64,000 nt of DNA from Meandrina meandrites (GCA_963693305.1 OY855906.1:30971991-31035990), one strand, 5' to 3'; numbered from the stretch's first letter, positions 1-11,930 are shown. Translations and numbers: made by a program. Notes: a model not told the origin generated them from the sequence alone.

Positions 1-242
1 AGAGTATTGCTTCTATCTCGTGATACCGCATGCAACACATCTCTTAATTAAGGCGCGTTGCAAGAAAGGTTACACGGCATTACCAATGAAATAACGTCTC
101 TTGAAGACTGAAAAATACATAGAGAGACCAAACCCAATTAAGCGGCGCGGTTGGAAATATACTACTCCAAGGCCTACTCCCTCTTTCCATACTCGTGGGA
201 AATAAAGAAGCGCCATAATTTAATAAAGACGGCCTACCAAAT

Positions 243-469
243 TGGGGGGGGGGGCGGGGGGGGGGGGGGGGGGAGAGAACAGGAGGCGAGAACCTGGGAG
301 TAAAGGAGGGAGGGAAGTCCATGGCAGAGGGTGGGCCAAGGTGGCGGGACTCGGTTAAAATCGGGAAAACTTTTGCAATCTTGGGATATGTTTTGCAAAT
401 GAAATAGCCCCAAAAGGCGGGAAGTGGGGTTAAAGTTACAGGAAGCGGGAGGTTCAGACCCCATGTACC

Positions 470-498
<29 letters not shown>
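243..498. repeat. Poly-G / poly-C bounded element in DEG/ENaC copy 1 intron
   Basis: An almost pure G run (about 243-273) and a C run of about 25 (473-498) bound some 200 bp of G-rich, purine-rich sequence. The two runs are complementary and could form the stem of a large hairpin, or G-quadruplexes. The same arrangement with related inner sequence lies in the matching intron of copy 2 (60713-60900), so it predates the duplication. Confidence 0.8.
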
Positions 499-501
<3 letters not shown>

Positions 502-620
502 CCTCCTCCCACCAGTAAGCATCAACAACATGACATAAACATAACACATGCGACATGCCCCGGAAAGGGAACGAACACGGAACTCTCAGTGGTCTAACAA
601 TATTTTTTAGCAGCACTTAC

Positions 621-3523
621 TCTATGTACTTCCCCCTCTCAGCTCTTGTCATGTTCAAAAGAGGCTTGTAAATGTCGTAATTCCCTCGATCGACTGAAAA
701 TTTCTCCGTGTTGTTAAGAAAAGACATGAGATGCTCAATGAAAGGTTCCCTCAGCAGTCCACTGTACGAGAAGGACGTCGTGTATTCCACCTCCTCGCAC
801 GGCTCCGGACAGTCTTTTTCGCAGTCTTTCTTTTCGCTAGATGCGCCAAAATCTTCTGCAAGAGTGAATCAAGTTATTGTTTTTGTTTTTATAGTTATCA
901 TTATTAAACTGAGTCACTGTTGTGCTTGGAGAGCATCACAAAACTGCCAGTTTTAAACAAACTAAAAAAATCGTCTTGTCCAAATTACATTTTTGTAGAG
1001 TTTTCAATGATCGAGTTACTGTGAAAATAGTTTTGGGAAAATTATAGTATTTAGCATGCAGCCGCTATACACAAGTAACGTAGATTCTAGCATCAAATTA
1101 TATCAAAGAGTTGATTGACTTACCGTGCGATTGGTAAACACAGAAAACTGTGTCATTTGGTGAACACATTGGAACCGAAGGGTCCGCTATAAAAAGGCAT
1201 AAAAAACAGTTGTTATTTCTGGCATTCCTAAAGACAAAATCTACGTCTTCAAACCCGTGATATCAGCCCTAATAAAAAAGCGGAGCTCTAAATCGGCTCA
1301 AGAATTCATGATTTTCAAGGTGACTCGGCTGAAAAGTACTGTCATGTAATAGTTTCCGTTTGATTTCGAGTAGATTTCAAAGCAATCTGTATAGCCAAGA
1401 GAGGATGAAGTAAGAGAGCTAATCCCTCATATATGTCTTATTCAAAAGGTAATCCCTATTTTTAGACATGGTACCCAGTTCACCAGCGGATGTTAACGCG
1501 CGTTGCGTGGATGTTCTCGTGCGTTTTTGAGAGACGATCAGAAACGCACTGAATTAATGACTGTACACAACGGAAACAGTTAGTTTTGTTTCCCCTATAC
1601 CCTCCTCAATGTTCCCCGAGGTGAAGCATCTTTTATCAATCCTTTGAAGGAAGGAATTTATTTTACCAGCATGACAGGGCATAATCTTCAATGTACTGTA
1701 CAATTAAGACATTTTGGTGGAATCCTTACATGCAATTTTGTTAAAAATCCCTTAAAAAAGGTATCAATTTTATTGCTCTATTTTCACTTTTCTTGTAGGA
1801 AAAAGCTACCCTTGCAAACAGAATCATTAACCTTTTGTAAAGGGGAAAAGTGTGTTCATACCTTTAAAATCAGTTGGAGTACAACCACATGTTTTAATAG
1901 TATACTCATTGCGACATTTTAACAGGCAAGCTGCTTTCGTGTAGGCAGTGTAAGAGTCGCTGTTGAATATGTTAAGAGATCGTTTGGTGCAGTTTGTTGC
2001 ATATGGCTTTTCCAAGTTAATGATCTGCAAGAATAAAATTGTTTGATGCTTATTTAAGTCAGGATTAAGTTTGGACGTAATATATCAAACACGAAGGAGA
2101 GTGTTTCATCACATTTCCAAACACCGAGAAGAGAGTTGAAAATACGACGCGTAGCGGAGTATTTTTGACGAACGTCGAGGTGTGAGGTGTTTGGACATGT
2201 GATGAAACACTCTCACGAGTGTTTGATATATCTGTCAATCGAAACGAAAACTACGGAGAAAACGGAGAAATAAAATCTTAAAAATCTATGCAAATTAAGA
2301 GCAGATTAACAAACCACCGTCATGGTTCTGATTTCCTTTGTTTACTAGATGAATTATTAATGATTTTGAGAACATTATAGGTTGGGCAATAAGAAAAAAA
2401 TCCTGCACACGAAACATCAAGCAAACGAAACAGAGGAAAAATAACTCAAAGTAAGACACTAATAAAGAATTAGGCTGCGCTGAGATAGTGAACAACTAAA
2501 ATTTGCCTTGTGAAAAGTCGCAGCTACAAGTTCCTTGGCCAAATTCTGCTATCTGGCTGGCTGGCTGTTTGACAATGGATTATTTAAAATACACCGATTT
2601 TTAGCACATACCTTTCTCCTTTTTATGGCACAAAGAGTAGAAACACCTGGTTGAATTTTAATACCAAACTCTTCCACAGAAGGAAATGTTTTCTGATCGT
2701 GTACGAGAATCACAAGTCCAACAAATGGGTTTTCAGGGTTATACAGATAGCTTTCCCGTTCAATATTAAGTCGAAGCTTCAAACCACTATTTTGGCCGGC
2801 CGATGTAGCATGTAGTAGTGAATTGCCGCCCTCTGCAGAATTAAACGTGTAACACTTTCCATACATAAAGTTTATGAAGCTTGAAAAGTTGCTTGCGTTG
2901 CAATGCTTTCCATTGACAGAGCAAGATTTGAACTGCGAGCTACTTGGTAAAATCATCTCTTGTATTTGATAACTTGAACTTAACTGCTCTGTCCATATCC
3001 CTTGGAGTCTGTTTGTAGCGTTAGGGCGAAAGAAAAGTAGCGGATTGCGTTGTATAAACTCCTTGCTTAATGCCTCTTTCGATTTGCTTGCCAACAGGGA
3101 AATGTCTCGAAGGTTCCTCTCGATTACCTCTCTTTCGAAATCTCGTGACAAAAATTGTCGGAGTCTCCTAGTGTTGATGGGATGGAGACTGCACAATGTT
3201 ACAGCGGGGAAGATAAGCTCGCCGTCGTTTGTATGAGTTGTTATTTTCGTGTTGAACGGCCGCTTGTTAAATTCAGTGACACAGGTGTAAATTTGATATC
3301 CACAGTAGACGAAGGAGGCAACAATTGCCACGGCCCATAACAGTCTCCTGAAAAAATTCTCAGCGAACAGAAACCTTGCTCCGTGTAGAGTTGTGTCCTG
3401 AGCAAAGGATTTTAATTCTTCATTCTCACGGTGGTTGGCAGTTGATACTCTTTCCCTGTTGTCTTGGCTTCTTAAATCATGTTCGACAGTTTCCCTAACA
3501 CTTTGATGTGTAAAAGCCATCAT
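621..3523 (-). CDS. DEG/ENaC-family sodium channel, copy 1 (exons 1-4, 3' end off window)
   Basis: Subunit of the trimeric plasma-membrane DEG/ENaC cation channels (ASIC, HyNaC and peptide-gated types). Exons read on the minus strand: 3523-2612, 2024-1862, 1186-1124, 855-621, with GT-AG borders and intron phases 0, 1, 1, 2 that all close. Visible parts: the gating His-Gly pair (LHGARF) just before TM1 (about residues 50-75), the post-TM1 signature FPAVTLC, a large ectodomain, then the cysteine-rich part (PYATNCT, CLLKCRNEY, CGC, VPMCSPND, CPEPCEEVEY). About 457 codons are present; TM2 and the pore are not, so the last exons should lie left of base 1. The start is the double ATG at 3523/3520; the longer reading frame above it begins with GTG. 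Introns are AT-rich and carry repeats. Family is certain; the exact subtype and ligand cannot be told. Confidence 0.9.
1400..1510 (+). repeat. Dispersed repeat D, intron copy
   Basis: A segment ending in GTTAACGCGCG is present in the matching intron of DEG/ENaC copy 2 (about 63660-63790) and, in reverse orientation, at 37020-37140. The third, non-channel location shows it is a dispersed repeat and not only intron homology. Confidence 0.6.
2081..2230. repeat. Hairpin (inverted-repeat) element in DEG/ENaC copy 1 intron 1
   Basis: Left arm begins TATATCAAACAC and right arm ends GTGTTTGATATA; inner arms contain GAGAGTGTTTCATCACAT and its complement. The centre is CG-rich (GCGTAGCGGAG). It resembles the other small foldback elements in this window (for example 34405-34555), typical of non-autonomous DNA transposons. 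No coding capacity. Confidence 0.75.
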
Positions 3524-3599
3524 TAAATCGCCCTGCCTTTGCACTGGTCTCCTTGGATTTTTCTTGGCTCGATTTCCGCCGCTATCACCAGTGCGGTCC

Positions 3600-4437
3600 T
3601 TTCATTAGAGATTTTTCATTTTCTTAATTGCTTATTCTGGCTACCACATGTAGTTCTTTTAAGATTCAAACTCCCTACTAGGCAGAGCTAAATTTGCACC
3701 GGTAACTACAGATAAATAGTTACAAATAAAACAATATGAAAATATGACAATATTTTGATATCGTAGTCAATATTCAATATATTCCTCTCATATTTTATAC
3801 CACATTTCTTGGCAAAATGGCATTTCGCTATCACGTTATCGTATCTAAGTTTGCGAATTAATTTGACAAATAAGTTTGCCAAATTAAATTGAATTTTCAA
3901 TTATTTGGGCTAAGATCCAAGGACACCAAATTAAGTTTAATTTTTAATTAGCTAAGTTTGCTAAGAACAAAAGGTTTTTCAGAATGCCTTATTTTGAATA
4001 ATGGAGAAGTTTTAGCATTGGTCTGATTAGTGCCAATTTAAAATTTTTCATGTGGTGACATTAAGGGCTACACAATTTCACCCTACTGTAACCATTATTT
4101 TAAACAACGAAAATGTCAAATTTAATTTCTTTTTGCTGCCTATGGATTATTTGGACACGGGGATAGCTCAGCGCATGCGATCTCTGTCATGTTTTGTTGA
4201 CAACATAAATACTAAAAAGAATTTTTTTCTGTTTACTGTTTTTATCCCCTTTTTCCTGAGTTGTCTCTGCTCTACGAACCGTTGGATGACGCAGCTATAT
4301 TTATAACAAATCTTCTGCACAAGCGATTTTTGGCAATTTTATTTTGTTGCAATGCCCATTGCGATTTTCAGTGCTGAGCTCGCGAATCAGTCAGCTGCAA
4401 TTTCAGCACGATGATATTTACAATTTACAATTATTAT
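3600..4437. other. Gene-free stretch upstream of DEG/ENaC copy 1
   Basis: AT-rich sequence between the channel gene start and the inverted-repeat element at 4438. It should include the 5' UTR and promoter of copy 1. I see no convincing exon, RNA gene or TATA assignment. Confidence 0.5.
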
Positions 4438-5524
4438 TAGTAATGGTAATAGGACTGAGTGGAGTCCAATTCGGTTTGTTATCATACGAGTGATTAACAA
4501 AATCGGACGACCGCGTAGCGGGAGTCCGATTTGTTTAATTGGACGACACTCAGTCCTATTATCAATTAATCATAAGTATAACAAAATTCGAGAGAAAATT
4601 TAGATAAATCGAGGCCTACTAAGGACTTATCATCACTAAGGCAAAAAAGCCATTCTTGAAGCTGAAGGTTTCAAGGAGTATTCAGTCACAACAAGGAACC
4701 AAATAAAGAGCGCGCGCATGCGCAGCACGCGAACTTTGTTATTGGACACCTTGTTATTGGACAGTTTGTTATTGGACACTTTAGCCGCGCGCGCTCCAAT
4801 TTGGTAAAAAATAGGGCGTGCTAAGAACAAATCAGATTCGAGAATTTTGTTATAGTTGTGATTATTATTATTATCAACGCAATATACATTGTTATGTGTT
4901 ATTTTGGTTTATAACTGAAGAGGGAGGCGTAGATGTGGAGAGTGTAAGAAACAAAAACGGTACGGCTTTTTTCAAAGAGGATTGTGAGGTGGAATGCTGT
5001 CTTACGCACGAACTTATTACGAAGTATATAAGTCGAATTTTATTGTGAGAATCTGTTTATACTTCATTTATGAACGAATTGGAAGTTGTGTCGGTTTTCA
5101 GATCTTCCTGTAAATTATAAATTCAATGGAGGATGCTTTCAAACCTCTTCACGTGTAAACATTTTATACAGACTTTGTCTGTAAAATTGTTTTTTGAAAA
5201 CAATATTAAATTATTTAGTTACACGGATCAAAAACACGATTTCGCCTTTGCAAATTACAAACTACATGTACAGAAAAATCCTTGAAACAGTTAATTTATA
5301 AGTTAAAAACTATTAAAACTACTCAGCGATACTGCACACCAATTTTTTTTTAAGCGACCTATTATCTAGCTGCTCTGTTTTACTCGGTTACATTGAATGT
5401 GTTGAATGTGATTTTACTGTTACTAATAATCACAACTATAACAAAATTCTCGAATCTGATTTTGTTAATCACTGGTATGATTACAGACCGAATTGGACTC
5501 CACTCAGTCCTATTACCATTACTA
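4438..5524. mobile_element. 1.09-kb terminal-inverted-repeat element (no transposase seen)
   Basis: The left end TAGTAATGGTAATAGGACTG and the right end are reverse complements, and similarity extends inward about 75 bp (GGAGTCCAATTCGGT, GTGATTAACAAAATC). A second inner inverted pair (about 4840-4870 versus 5428-5460) and a foldback at 4440-4570 make the structure nested. Open frames inside (for example 4818-5048) are short and unlike known proteins, so this is probably non-autonomous. Confidence 0.75.
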
Positions 5525-5735
5525 ATTCTGTATTTCTGTTTTTATTTCTGTTTGTGACTGGGCAGTGGGGAGGGGGCGTATATAATGCCATTTTTGCGAT
5601 TGCATGCACTACTAATAATGGTTCGTGAAAACACAAGTGTATTTTGTAATGACAAAGTTCCATGAGCAAATAGTGGTGATTATGTGTACATATTTTGCTG
5701 TTGTACGAGCAGTCCCATATTTCCTTCATCGCAGA

Positions 5736-5884
5736 CTAAGCTACTCCGCTTTCCAGATTGGTGATTCTTGTGTTCCGTTGTCGATGAAACAAAAACGACA
5801 TTTTCCTGAAGGCAAAATCGAGGAACTCCAGAAAGGTGAGAAAACTCATCCCAAGAAAGAGACCGAAAGTACCTCCCAAGTTCC
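5736..5884 (-). CDS. Orphan DEG/ENaC last exon (TM2 and pore)
   Basis: The frame opens after a good splice acceptor (polypyrimidine then TGTAG at 5885) with two bases completing a codon, and runs 48 codons to TAG. It contains the second transmembrane helix with the GxS selectivity filter (GLFLGMSFLTFLEF) and a short basic cytoplasmic tail. The entry phase fits exactly the donor phase of DEG/ENaC exon 5 at 60044-60135, so it is the family's terminal exon. No other channel exon lies nearby on the minus strand: the next candidate upstream is 54 kb away, while copy 1 starts 2.2 kb downstream. It may be the true last exon of copy 2, or a relic of a tandem copy. The frame is intact, with no stop or shift. 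Confidence 0.8.
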
Positions 5885-5937
5885 CTACAGGAAAAAAATG
5901 GTGGCAAATTAGTTTAAAAGTATTCTGAGAATTAAGG

Positions 5938-6022
5938 AACGGTCTCTGTAATTTCGGTCTGCTCAATCTGGCTTGAAAAATAGATTTCGCTTATTTCTTG
6001 TGTGTTGCAAGACTTTCATGTA
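5938..6022 (-). repeat. Repeat B end fragment
   Basis: Reverse-oriented copy of the end of repeat B (compare 17065-17155 and 58970-59065), including GAGACCGT/ACGGTCTC near the outer end and GTGTTGCAAGACTTTCATG. It directly abuts the head of repeat A. Confidence 0.65.
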
Positions 6023-6630
6023 CTTATACTAATATATAGATTTAGGCAGGCCTAAAAGCGGAGCTCCCATTTGTTAATTTTATTAGCCACACTATATTTT
6101 TAAGCTTATACAGTGGCCCATATAGGTACAAAATAAATTTTAATCGCTTATGGTTAAAAACCTCTCATGGTTTTGTTGACGAAAGCGACGTCAATACATT
6201 TCGTGGTCCCATCTGAATTTTCTTTCCTGTGACAGCCTGTCACTGACAGGTTCTAAAATTGAATTTGACGAGTGCATTTTATTGGGTTCCTCACACGTAC
6301 GCACGTCGGCGCAAAACAAATCTTTATAACGTTTTCTGTACACTAATTAATTCACCTCCAGGACCTTTTTCAATGTAAAAAGAATCTTGACCTTGTTTTG
6401 ATTTACTACAAAACTGTCTGGGCAAGAAAATCAACTCAAGGCAAAAACAAAATACAGAAAAACAAAGTGAATTCGCTGCTAAACACAGTAAACAAAACGA
6501 ACTCACGCCACGGCAAACTGAGAAAATCGAGGCGGCAAAGCAAACTTTGAAAATTTATGGTGCCGGTTATGTAAGTCATTTTAAACCAGCTTTTGTGTAA
6601 GACTTGTGCCAGTATGTGATTTGGGAAGTA

Positions 6631-7036
6631 CAGTAAACACCCGCATATAAGAACACATGGATTAAGAACATCAGGCTGAAATTTGGCAAATAAAGCACCA
6701 CTTTTATAAGAACAATATCAGCCTGGAAAAAAAATAATGTTCTTATAAAATGGGAAGGGTGTCAAAATTACACAAATTACCATAAACACACCTGCTGACC
6801 AATGGTATTAGCTAAGTTTTGGGCACCTTTGTTCTCTTCAGAATATCTAATATCATGAATTACATTTTTTGCCTTTACAATACTATAAACTACTGTATTG
6901 ATAGAGAACTGAATTTAAAAAAATTTAAGAACATTTAAGAACATCCTGAGGCTGAATTTCACTAAGCATCCGATAAATAAGAACACAATCAGTCTGACCA
7001 CTGAAATTGTGTGTTCTTATATGCGGGTGTTTACTG
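6631..7036. mobile_element. Tc1/mariner-pogo-type MITE, 406 bp, TA target
   Basis: Perfect 25-bp terminal inverted repeats beginning CAGTAAACACCCGCATATAA, flanked on each side by TA (6629-6630 and 7037-7038). The interior is AT-rich with internal copies of the AAGAACA motif and no coding frame. TA duplication and CAGT ends fit the IS630/Tc1/mariner group. The host sequence is repeat A; its copy at 38,55x lacks this insertion. Confidence 0.88.
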
Positions 7037-7659
7037 TAGTGCACGCTAACTTAGAATGAGCTTACAATGTTGTTTTGACTGTTTGAACCATCTTCTTTTC
7101 GTTGCGGTTTAGTGGAATGATTAACTAATCCTGTTTTATCGTACGCGTTGCTAAGTACCTTATATTTTATGTAGAGAACTGAATGAATTTTCTTCATTTC
7201 TGGTAAGTATAAATATGGGGTAGGTAAAGTCTCAACTCACTCAGCCAAGCACAGGTAACTTGCAACGAAACCGGCGAAATATTCGTTTACGCATCGAAGA
7301 TATTTCAACACACTCACTGATAAGCAGGGACAAGAGAAACAAAACAAATGCAAGCGAGCCGAAATTCTGCGAAATTGTGATTTTGATCAGCTAAATAATT
7401 TGTTTTCAAAATCCAGTAGCGAACATCACTAGTCTAAACGAGATATTTGATAAACAATGTCTGTATAAAATGTACAAACACGAACAGGTTTGATAAATAT
7501 TTACCGGAAGATCTGAAAAGCGACACAACTTCAAATTTGTTCATAAATGAAGTAAATTCTCTCAATATAAAATTAGGCTTATGCTTAGTGCATACATTTA
7601 CGTTTGTTACCTCATTATTGAAGAAGGCTTGTATATTCTGCAGGGCAAAGCTTTCTAAC

Positions 7660-8281
7660 CAGCCCAATATATCGGAGACGAACACGGCAATTTCGGCAAG
7701 CTTCTAATCCTCCAAAAACGAGTTCTTCGTCTCATATATTTTACCCCTAAAAATGAGCATGCCATTCCACTTTTTATCAAATCAACTATTCTACCTGTAA
7801 CTATGATTTATTTTGAAACCATTGCTAACCTTATGCACGACATCTCTCATGGGTCTGCACCATCACCTCTTCGAGCACTTTTCTTAAAATCAAACGAAGT
7901 CCACCGATACAATACAAGATCTGCAGCTAAAGGTAACTTCTTTCAAAAAGATGCTAAGCTGGAAATTCAAAAGCGTTCCTTTTCTCGTTTCGGAACTTTA
8001 GTCTGGAATAATATTGCACCGGCATTACGAGACAAACCTAAGACAGTTTACCGAAAAACAATTCGTGACTTAATGTTCAATTTGCTTTCAGCTGAGGATG
8101 ACTATGTTGAAATCAATAAAATCGTCGACTTTCTAAAATCTTTAGCTTAATTTAACTCTTTGTTATTGTTATTTATTGCTATGTTATTCCTTATTATCTT
8201 TCTTATTACTATTCCTTCCTTTAATGTAGATTAGGTTTTAACTTTTTGTAAATTTATTTATTTATCTATCTATCTATCTAT

Positions 8282-8316
<35 letters not shown>

Positions 8317-8432
8317 TTTTTCTTCTTCATTTTCTTCTTCACCTCCCGCCTCGAATAGCTTGGCTAATTGCGGGAGGTGAAAATATTGTAAATAATATTA
8401 TTAAGTAAATAAAGTTTTGTTGTTGTTGTTGT
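7660..8432 (+). mobile_element. 5'-truncated LINE (non-LTR retrotransposon) 3' end
   Basis: An open frame ending TAA at 8148-8150 reads like the C-terminal tail of a jockey/CR1/RTE-type reverse transcriptase: LQKRVLRLIYF, then HRYNTRSAAKGN, then FGTLVWNNIAPALR. In these families this region lies after the RT thumb. It is followed by TTTA/TCTA simple repeats and a GTT-type tail (about 8412-8432), as expected for a LINE 3' end. The 5' portion is missing, so this is a dead copy. Confidence 0.8.
8252..8322. repeat. TTTA/TCTA microsatellite
   Basis: About 17 tetranucleotide units, mostly TTTA with a TCTA block inside, in the 3' UTR of the LINE fragment. Confidence 0.9.
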
Positions 8433-9044
8433 TTGTTGTAAGCTTTCTCCAACACCACCGACATATGAATTATCAACGAAGATCAATTTCTCTCTTTCCA
8501 TCGGTGTAGCCTTTAACAGTCTTTTATCCTTCACTTCAGTGAACTTGATCGGCTTTGAGTTCACTTTTAGTTGAGCTCAATTCAGTTATTCTCAGGCTTG
8601 CTCAGCCGCAGGTCGAACCGTGGACATCGCTCTTTTGACTTGTAGTCTGATATATCATGTTCAAGTCCGCAATTACTTCGGTTCTTCCCGTTACAAGGTT
8701 GTCCTAAATGATTTGGAATAAGTTTCCATGATGTAGATGGGTAAATAGAGTGAGAAATATCCACGAAGACGGAAGATCTATGTTCTTCAGCAGCTTTCTT
8801 CGCGTGTTTCATTCAGCTTTAGATGTGAACAGCGTGCCAAAGATTTTGGCGCCTTTTCATGCAATGGCGTCGTTTACATGTAAGTTGATGTGAAATGTCC
8901 AGATCATTTTTTTGATGTGAGAAAAAATCTCTGAAGTGATGGGGTGAAAAAATAATAACGAAGAAAAATTTCACGCTGCTCACATTCTTCACAAGTTTTC
9001 ATTCCCGCGGTTGAGCAAAGATTTTGTCGGTTTTTCACGCAATA

Positions 9045-9375
9045 AAAATAATAATAACTTTATTTCCGTGTCAAGAATGTTTAGCTGAGGGGAAAAGTCC
9101 CCTCTACTAATTGTGGACACCTACCTAAAAAAATTAAAACATAATTACAGCTATTACAATAATTAATAAAAGTTTAAAAAAGGGAGCTATTTACATGATA
9201 AAAATTTATGTGATAAAAACTACTTTATACATGATTATTAAAATTCACAGAGGTGGCAGTTGCAGCGTTCATTGTTTAGAAAGTTACTGAAGTCGCGTTT
9301 CCGAATTGTTTTCTTAAATGTATTAAGAGAGGGTCCACCTGAAAACCATGCAGTATTAAAATTTGAGTCTACATC
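9045..9375 (-). mobile_element. LINE 3' end fragment
   Basis: On the minus strand a frame of about 40 codons (around 9370 down to 9238, ending TAA) reads like an RT C-terminus: WFSGGPSLNTFKKTIRKRDF, then a Cys-rich end NNERCNCHLCEF. It is followed by a 3' UTR ending AAATAAAGTTATTATT, the usual (ATT)n tail of such elements. Strongly 5'-truncated. Confidence 0.65.
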
Positions 9376-10617
9376 GACCCTCTCAGATTTTGTTTATATT
9401 TTGCATGAAGTTACATATTGAGGTGCTAATACTATAGGTAGAATATTATCGCCAGATTATTTAACGTGTGGAAGATATCGTGGTTAACGTGTCCATGATC
9501 GGTTTTCAGCCAAAAAATACCCAAATTTTGACCAATCTTTCAGCGAAAACATCTCTTAAAGCATTGAAGCTTTCCACATCAAAACAACCGTGTCATTAAT
9601 ATAACCAAATACAATTTCAATGATACCATCAAAATTATCAATCACTTTCTGGTTTGGAATTAAACCTATTTTAAAAATAAGGTCTTGTGGGCAATGTGTG
9701 ACAGTTAAGATTTTAGGGTAAAATTACGTTTGAATATCGCCGATGCGGCGTTGTTTAAAGACTTTCATTAGCCACTATTTTATGAAACTTTTATCGGATA
9801 ACAAATTAAAATCAATAAAAGTCTGTAAAGTTGAAACTACACGTGTGATTTAAACGTACAAAGATGTGCTACACGTGAGTGCAGGAACTCAAATCTGTAC
9901 AACGAATTTCGTAACATGATGGATAGGTCGGCTGAGGACACAAGAAATACCGCTTAAATAAATCTAATAAAACTTTTAATATCTAAAATAGCTATCGATG
10001 TGAAGCTTCTTGTTATATAGTGCCTTTAGGACAGACTTACGGAGTGGAATGAAGATAAACAAGTCACTCGCCATGTTCATCGATCGACTTCAAGCTAATC
10101 TTCTCGAGCAGATTGATTCAGGAAGAGAAACCCTCTGCCACTTCTATCTGGCCGGTAGTCATAGCCTTCACAAACAATCCCGCATGGCTTATAGATGCGA
10201 CTTGTCCCGTAAATGAACGTCTCAGTACAACAAATTTTACAACATTCTTCTAACCCGGCGCCATCTTGTTTCAGATTAGTACCCAGTCTCTCAAAACTTG
10301 CTTATTGGATCCACACAGTAGCCGCGCTGGCACGCAAATAACATAATTGATTAGAAACATTTGCCAATGGAAACCGAAACCCCCTGCCAATATTGTCTTG
10401 ACTAAAACGCTACGAGGATTCGACCAGTAACTTTGAGGGTCCATACGAATACAAACGAGACCAGGCGAACGCACACGAGTTATGAGCATGAAATCTATCA
10501 TTCTTTGACCTATCTGTTTTCCTTCGACATTAATTAGTTTATTTATCAATAATAATTGTTAGTAATCGTAACTATAACGAAATTTTCGATTTTTTTTTTA
10601 CTCAGGGGCCATTTACA
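9376..10617. other. Gene-free stretch
   Basis: AT-rich DNA with only short random frames. At 10545-10600 a short piece resembles the inner arm of the element at 4438-5524 (AACTATAACGAAATTTTCGA). No gene seen. Confidence 0.5.
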
Positions 10618-10885
10618 TAGAAAGAGGATGATCTCAGCACTAGGATCATCTTCCTTTCATGTAAAATAGAATGATCCTAGTGCTAGGATCATCCTAGTAC
10701 TAGGATCATCCGAGCGCGATATGTTTTAAGCTTTCAGTTTACATGTGAACAGTTGCATTTGGCCCTAGCGCTAGTATCATCCCTCATCTCATATAGGATG
10801 ATCCTAGCAGTAGGGCCAAATGCCACCGTTCACATGTAAGCTGCAAGCTGAAAACATATCGCGCTCGGATGATCCTTGTACTAGA
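10618..10885. repeat. Nested palindromic cluster of CTAGGATCATCC units
   Basis: The unit GGATGATCCTAG and its complement recur several times (about 10628-10710, 10770-10830, 10865-10890). They sit inside longer arms with GCGCGATATGTTTT, AACATATCGCGC and GGCCAAATGC repeats, giving an inverted repeat of inverted repeats. Probably a foldback element; no coding potential. Confidence 0.75.
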
Positions 10886-10924
10886 TTTCTCCTTGTACCT
10901 GAATAATCCTTAACAGTTATATCC

Positions 10925-11060
10925 TGTGGAATCGCGTGCAATACTGCCACATATTTAGCCGACAATGTCGTAGGCTTAGACGATATCCCGCAAGATCGAG
11001 CAGGATAATGGTTTTATTATTCAACAAATTGTCAACGAAACATGTTTTACACCTAGAAAT
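10925..11060 (+). repeat. Dispersed repeat F, first copy
   Basis: Shares with 11790-11930 the order CAATA.CGCATG/ACTGCCAC, TTAGCCGAC, GTAGGC, GATTAAGCAGG/GAGCAGG, TAAT.GTTTTATTA, ACACCTA. Ends resemble the small foldbacks at 27904 and 31871. Function unknown. Confidence 0.5.
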
Positions 11061-11703
11061 AACGTGCATGGTTATGCACATGCGGCGCTTGAACGATGTC
11101 CTTACAACCTGCAAAACAATCATCAAAGGCGCATGAGCAGATCTTCTCATTTTGAGCTCGCCAAAATAATCTCAGCAAGAAAGAGGTCGATACTATTCCT
11201 TTTTTTTATAGCAGTCAAAGAAGATTTCTCAGTTGTTTCCTTAAAGCGGGAGAAAATTTTTGTCAACATGGAGTGGTTGTGAAGATGTGTGAAGATGTGG
11301 CGATCGAAATTTCAACGTGCAGGCTTACCTCGACATAAGAAACTGTGAATTTTTCCTTTGTTTCGAAGCTATTGTTTTTCTGCTCGATTGTTTCATGACT
11401 CTTTGTTGTCTTGGACTTTCTTTGTTTTACGCCACTGGTGAGGTCCACGTGGTTTCAGATAAATCGTGGATCATTTATTTGCAGTTAACTACGCGACGAC
11501 GACGAATGTTTCGGACTTTAACCATGCGTTTATTTTTTCAGCGTAGATAGTTCTGACCGCTTAACAGACACTGAATGCAACTACGATATCGCTGCCCTGG
11601 TTGCTCTAGTTCCCATTTCGCGGGAAAATATGGCTTGCTGCCACACTGTCGAAAAACCGCTGACTTGGACGTGAATTGATTGCGTTTCAATTAATGAGAG
11701 CAT

Positions 11704-11930
11704 CGTTATTCTGTCCCAGACCTCCTCCCCCCACCCCCCCCCCCCCCCCCCCCCCACTACTGCCACGCATATTTAACAATTATCTTACGAAACCGGGCAG
11801 AATATCGCATGAACTTAGCCGACGAGGCCGTAGGCCGAGTTGGCTAAAATCAGGATTAAGCAGGGTAATTGTTTTATTACTCAAGAAATGGTCGACGAAA
11901 AATATTTTACACCTAAGATAATTTTGGCAG
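11704..11930. repeat. C-tract followed by repeat F, second copy
   Basis: A run of about 25 C (11727-11755) inside a C-rich tract, followed by repeat F (11790-11930), whose inner part is a small palindrome (GACGAGGCCGTAGGCCGAGT). Confidence 0.6.

Larger units (their letters stand above)
6023..9040 (+). repeat. Dispersed repeat A, copy interrupted by a MITE and a LINE
   Basis: The head (TAGGCAGGCCTAAAAGCGGA) and the body (block near GTGGCCCATATAGGTAC, then repeated CTCACGCC.CGGCAAA units) are shared with copies at 23081-25640, 26328-27140 and 38020-39170, and with a reverse fragment at 22090-22200. The tail part 8440-9040 matches 25140-25640. A 406-bp MITE (6631-7036) and a LINE tail (7660-8432) are inserted. 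No protein frame is conserved; the superfamily is unknown. Confidence 0.7.

Noticed and set aside
80..616. 178-codon minus-strand frame in the channel intron
   Set aside because: Crosses the poly-G and poly-C runs (long Gly/Pro stretches) and overlaps a spliced-out intron.
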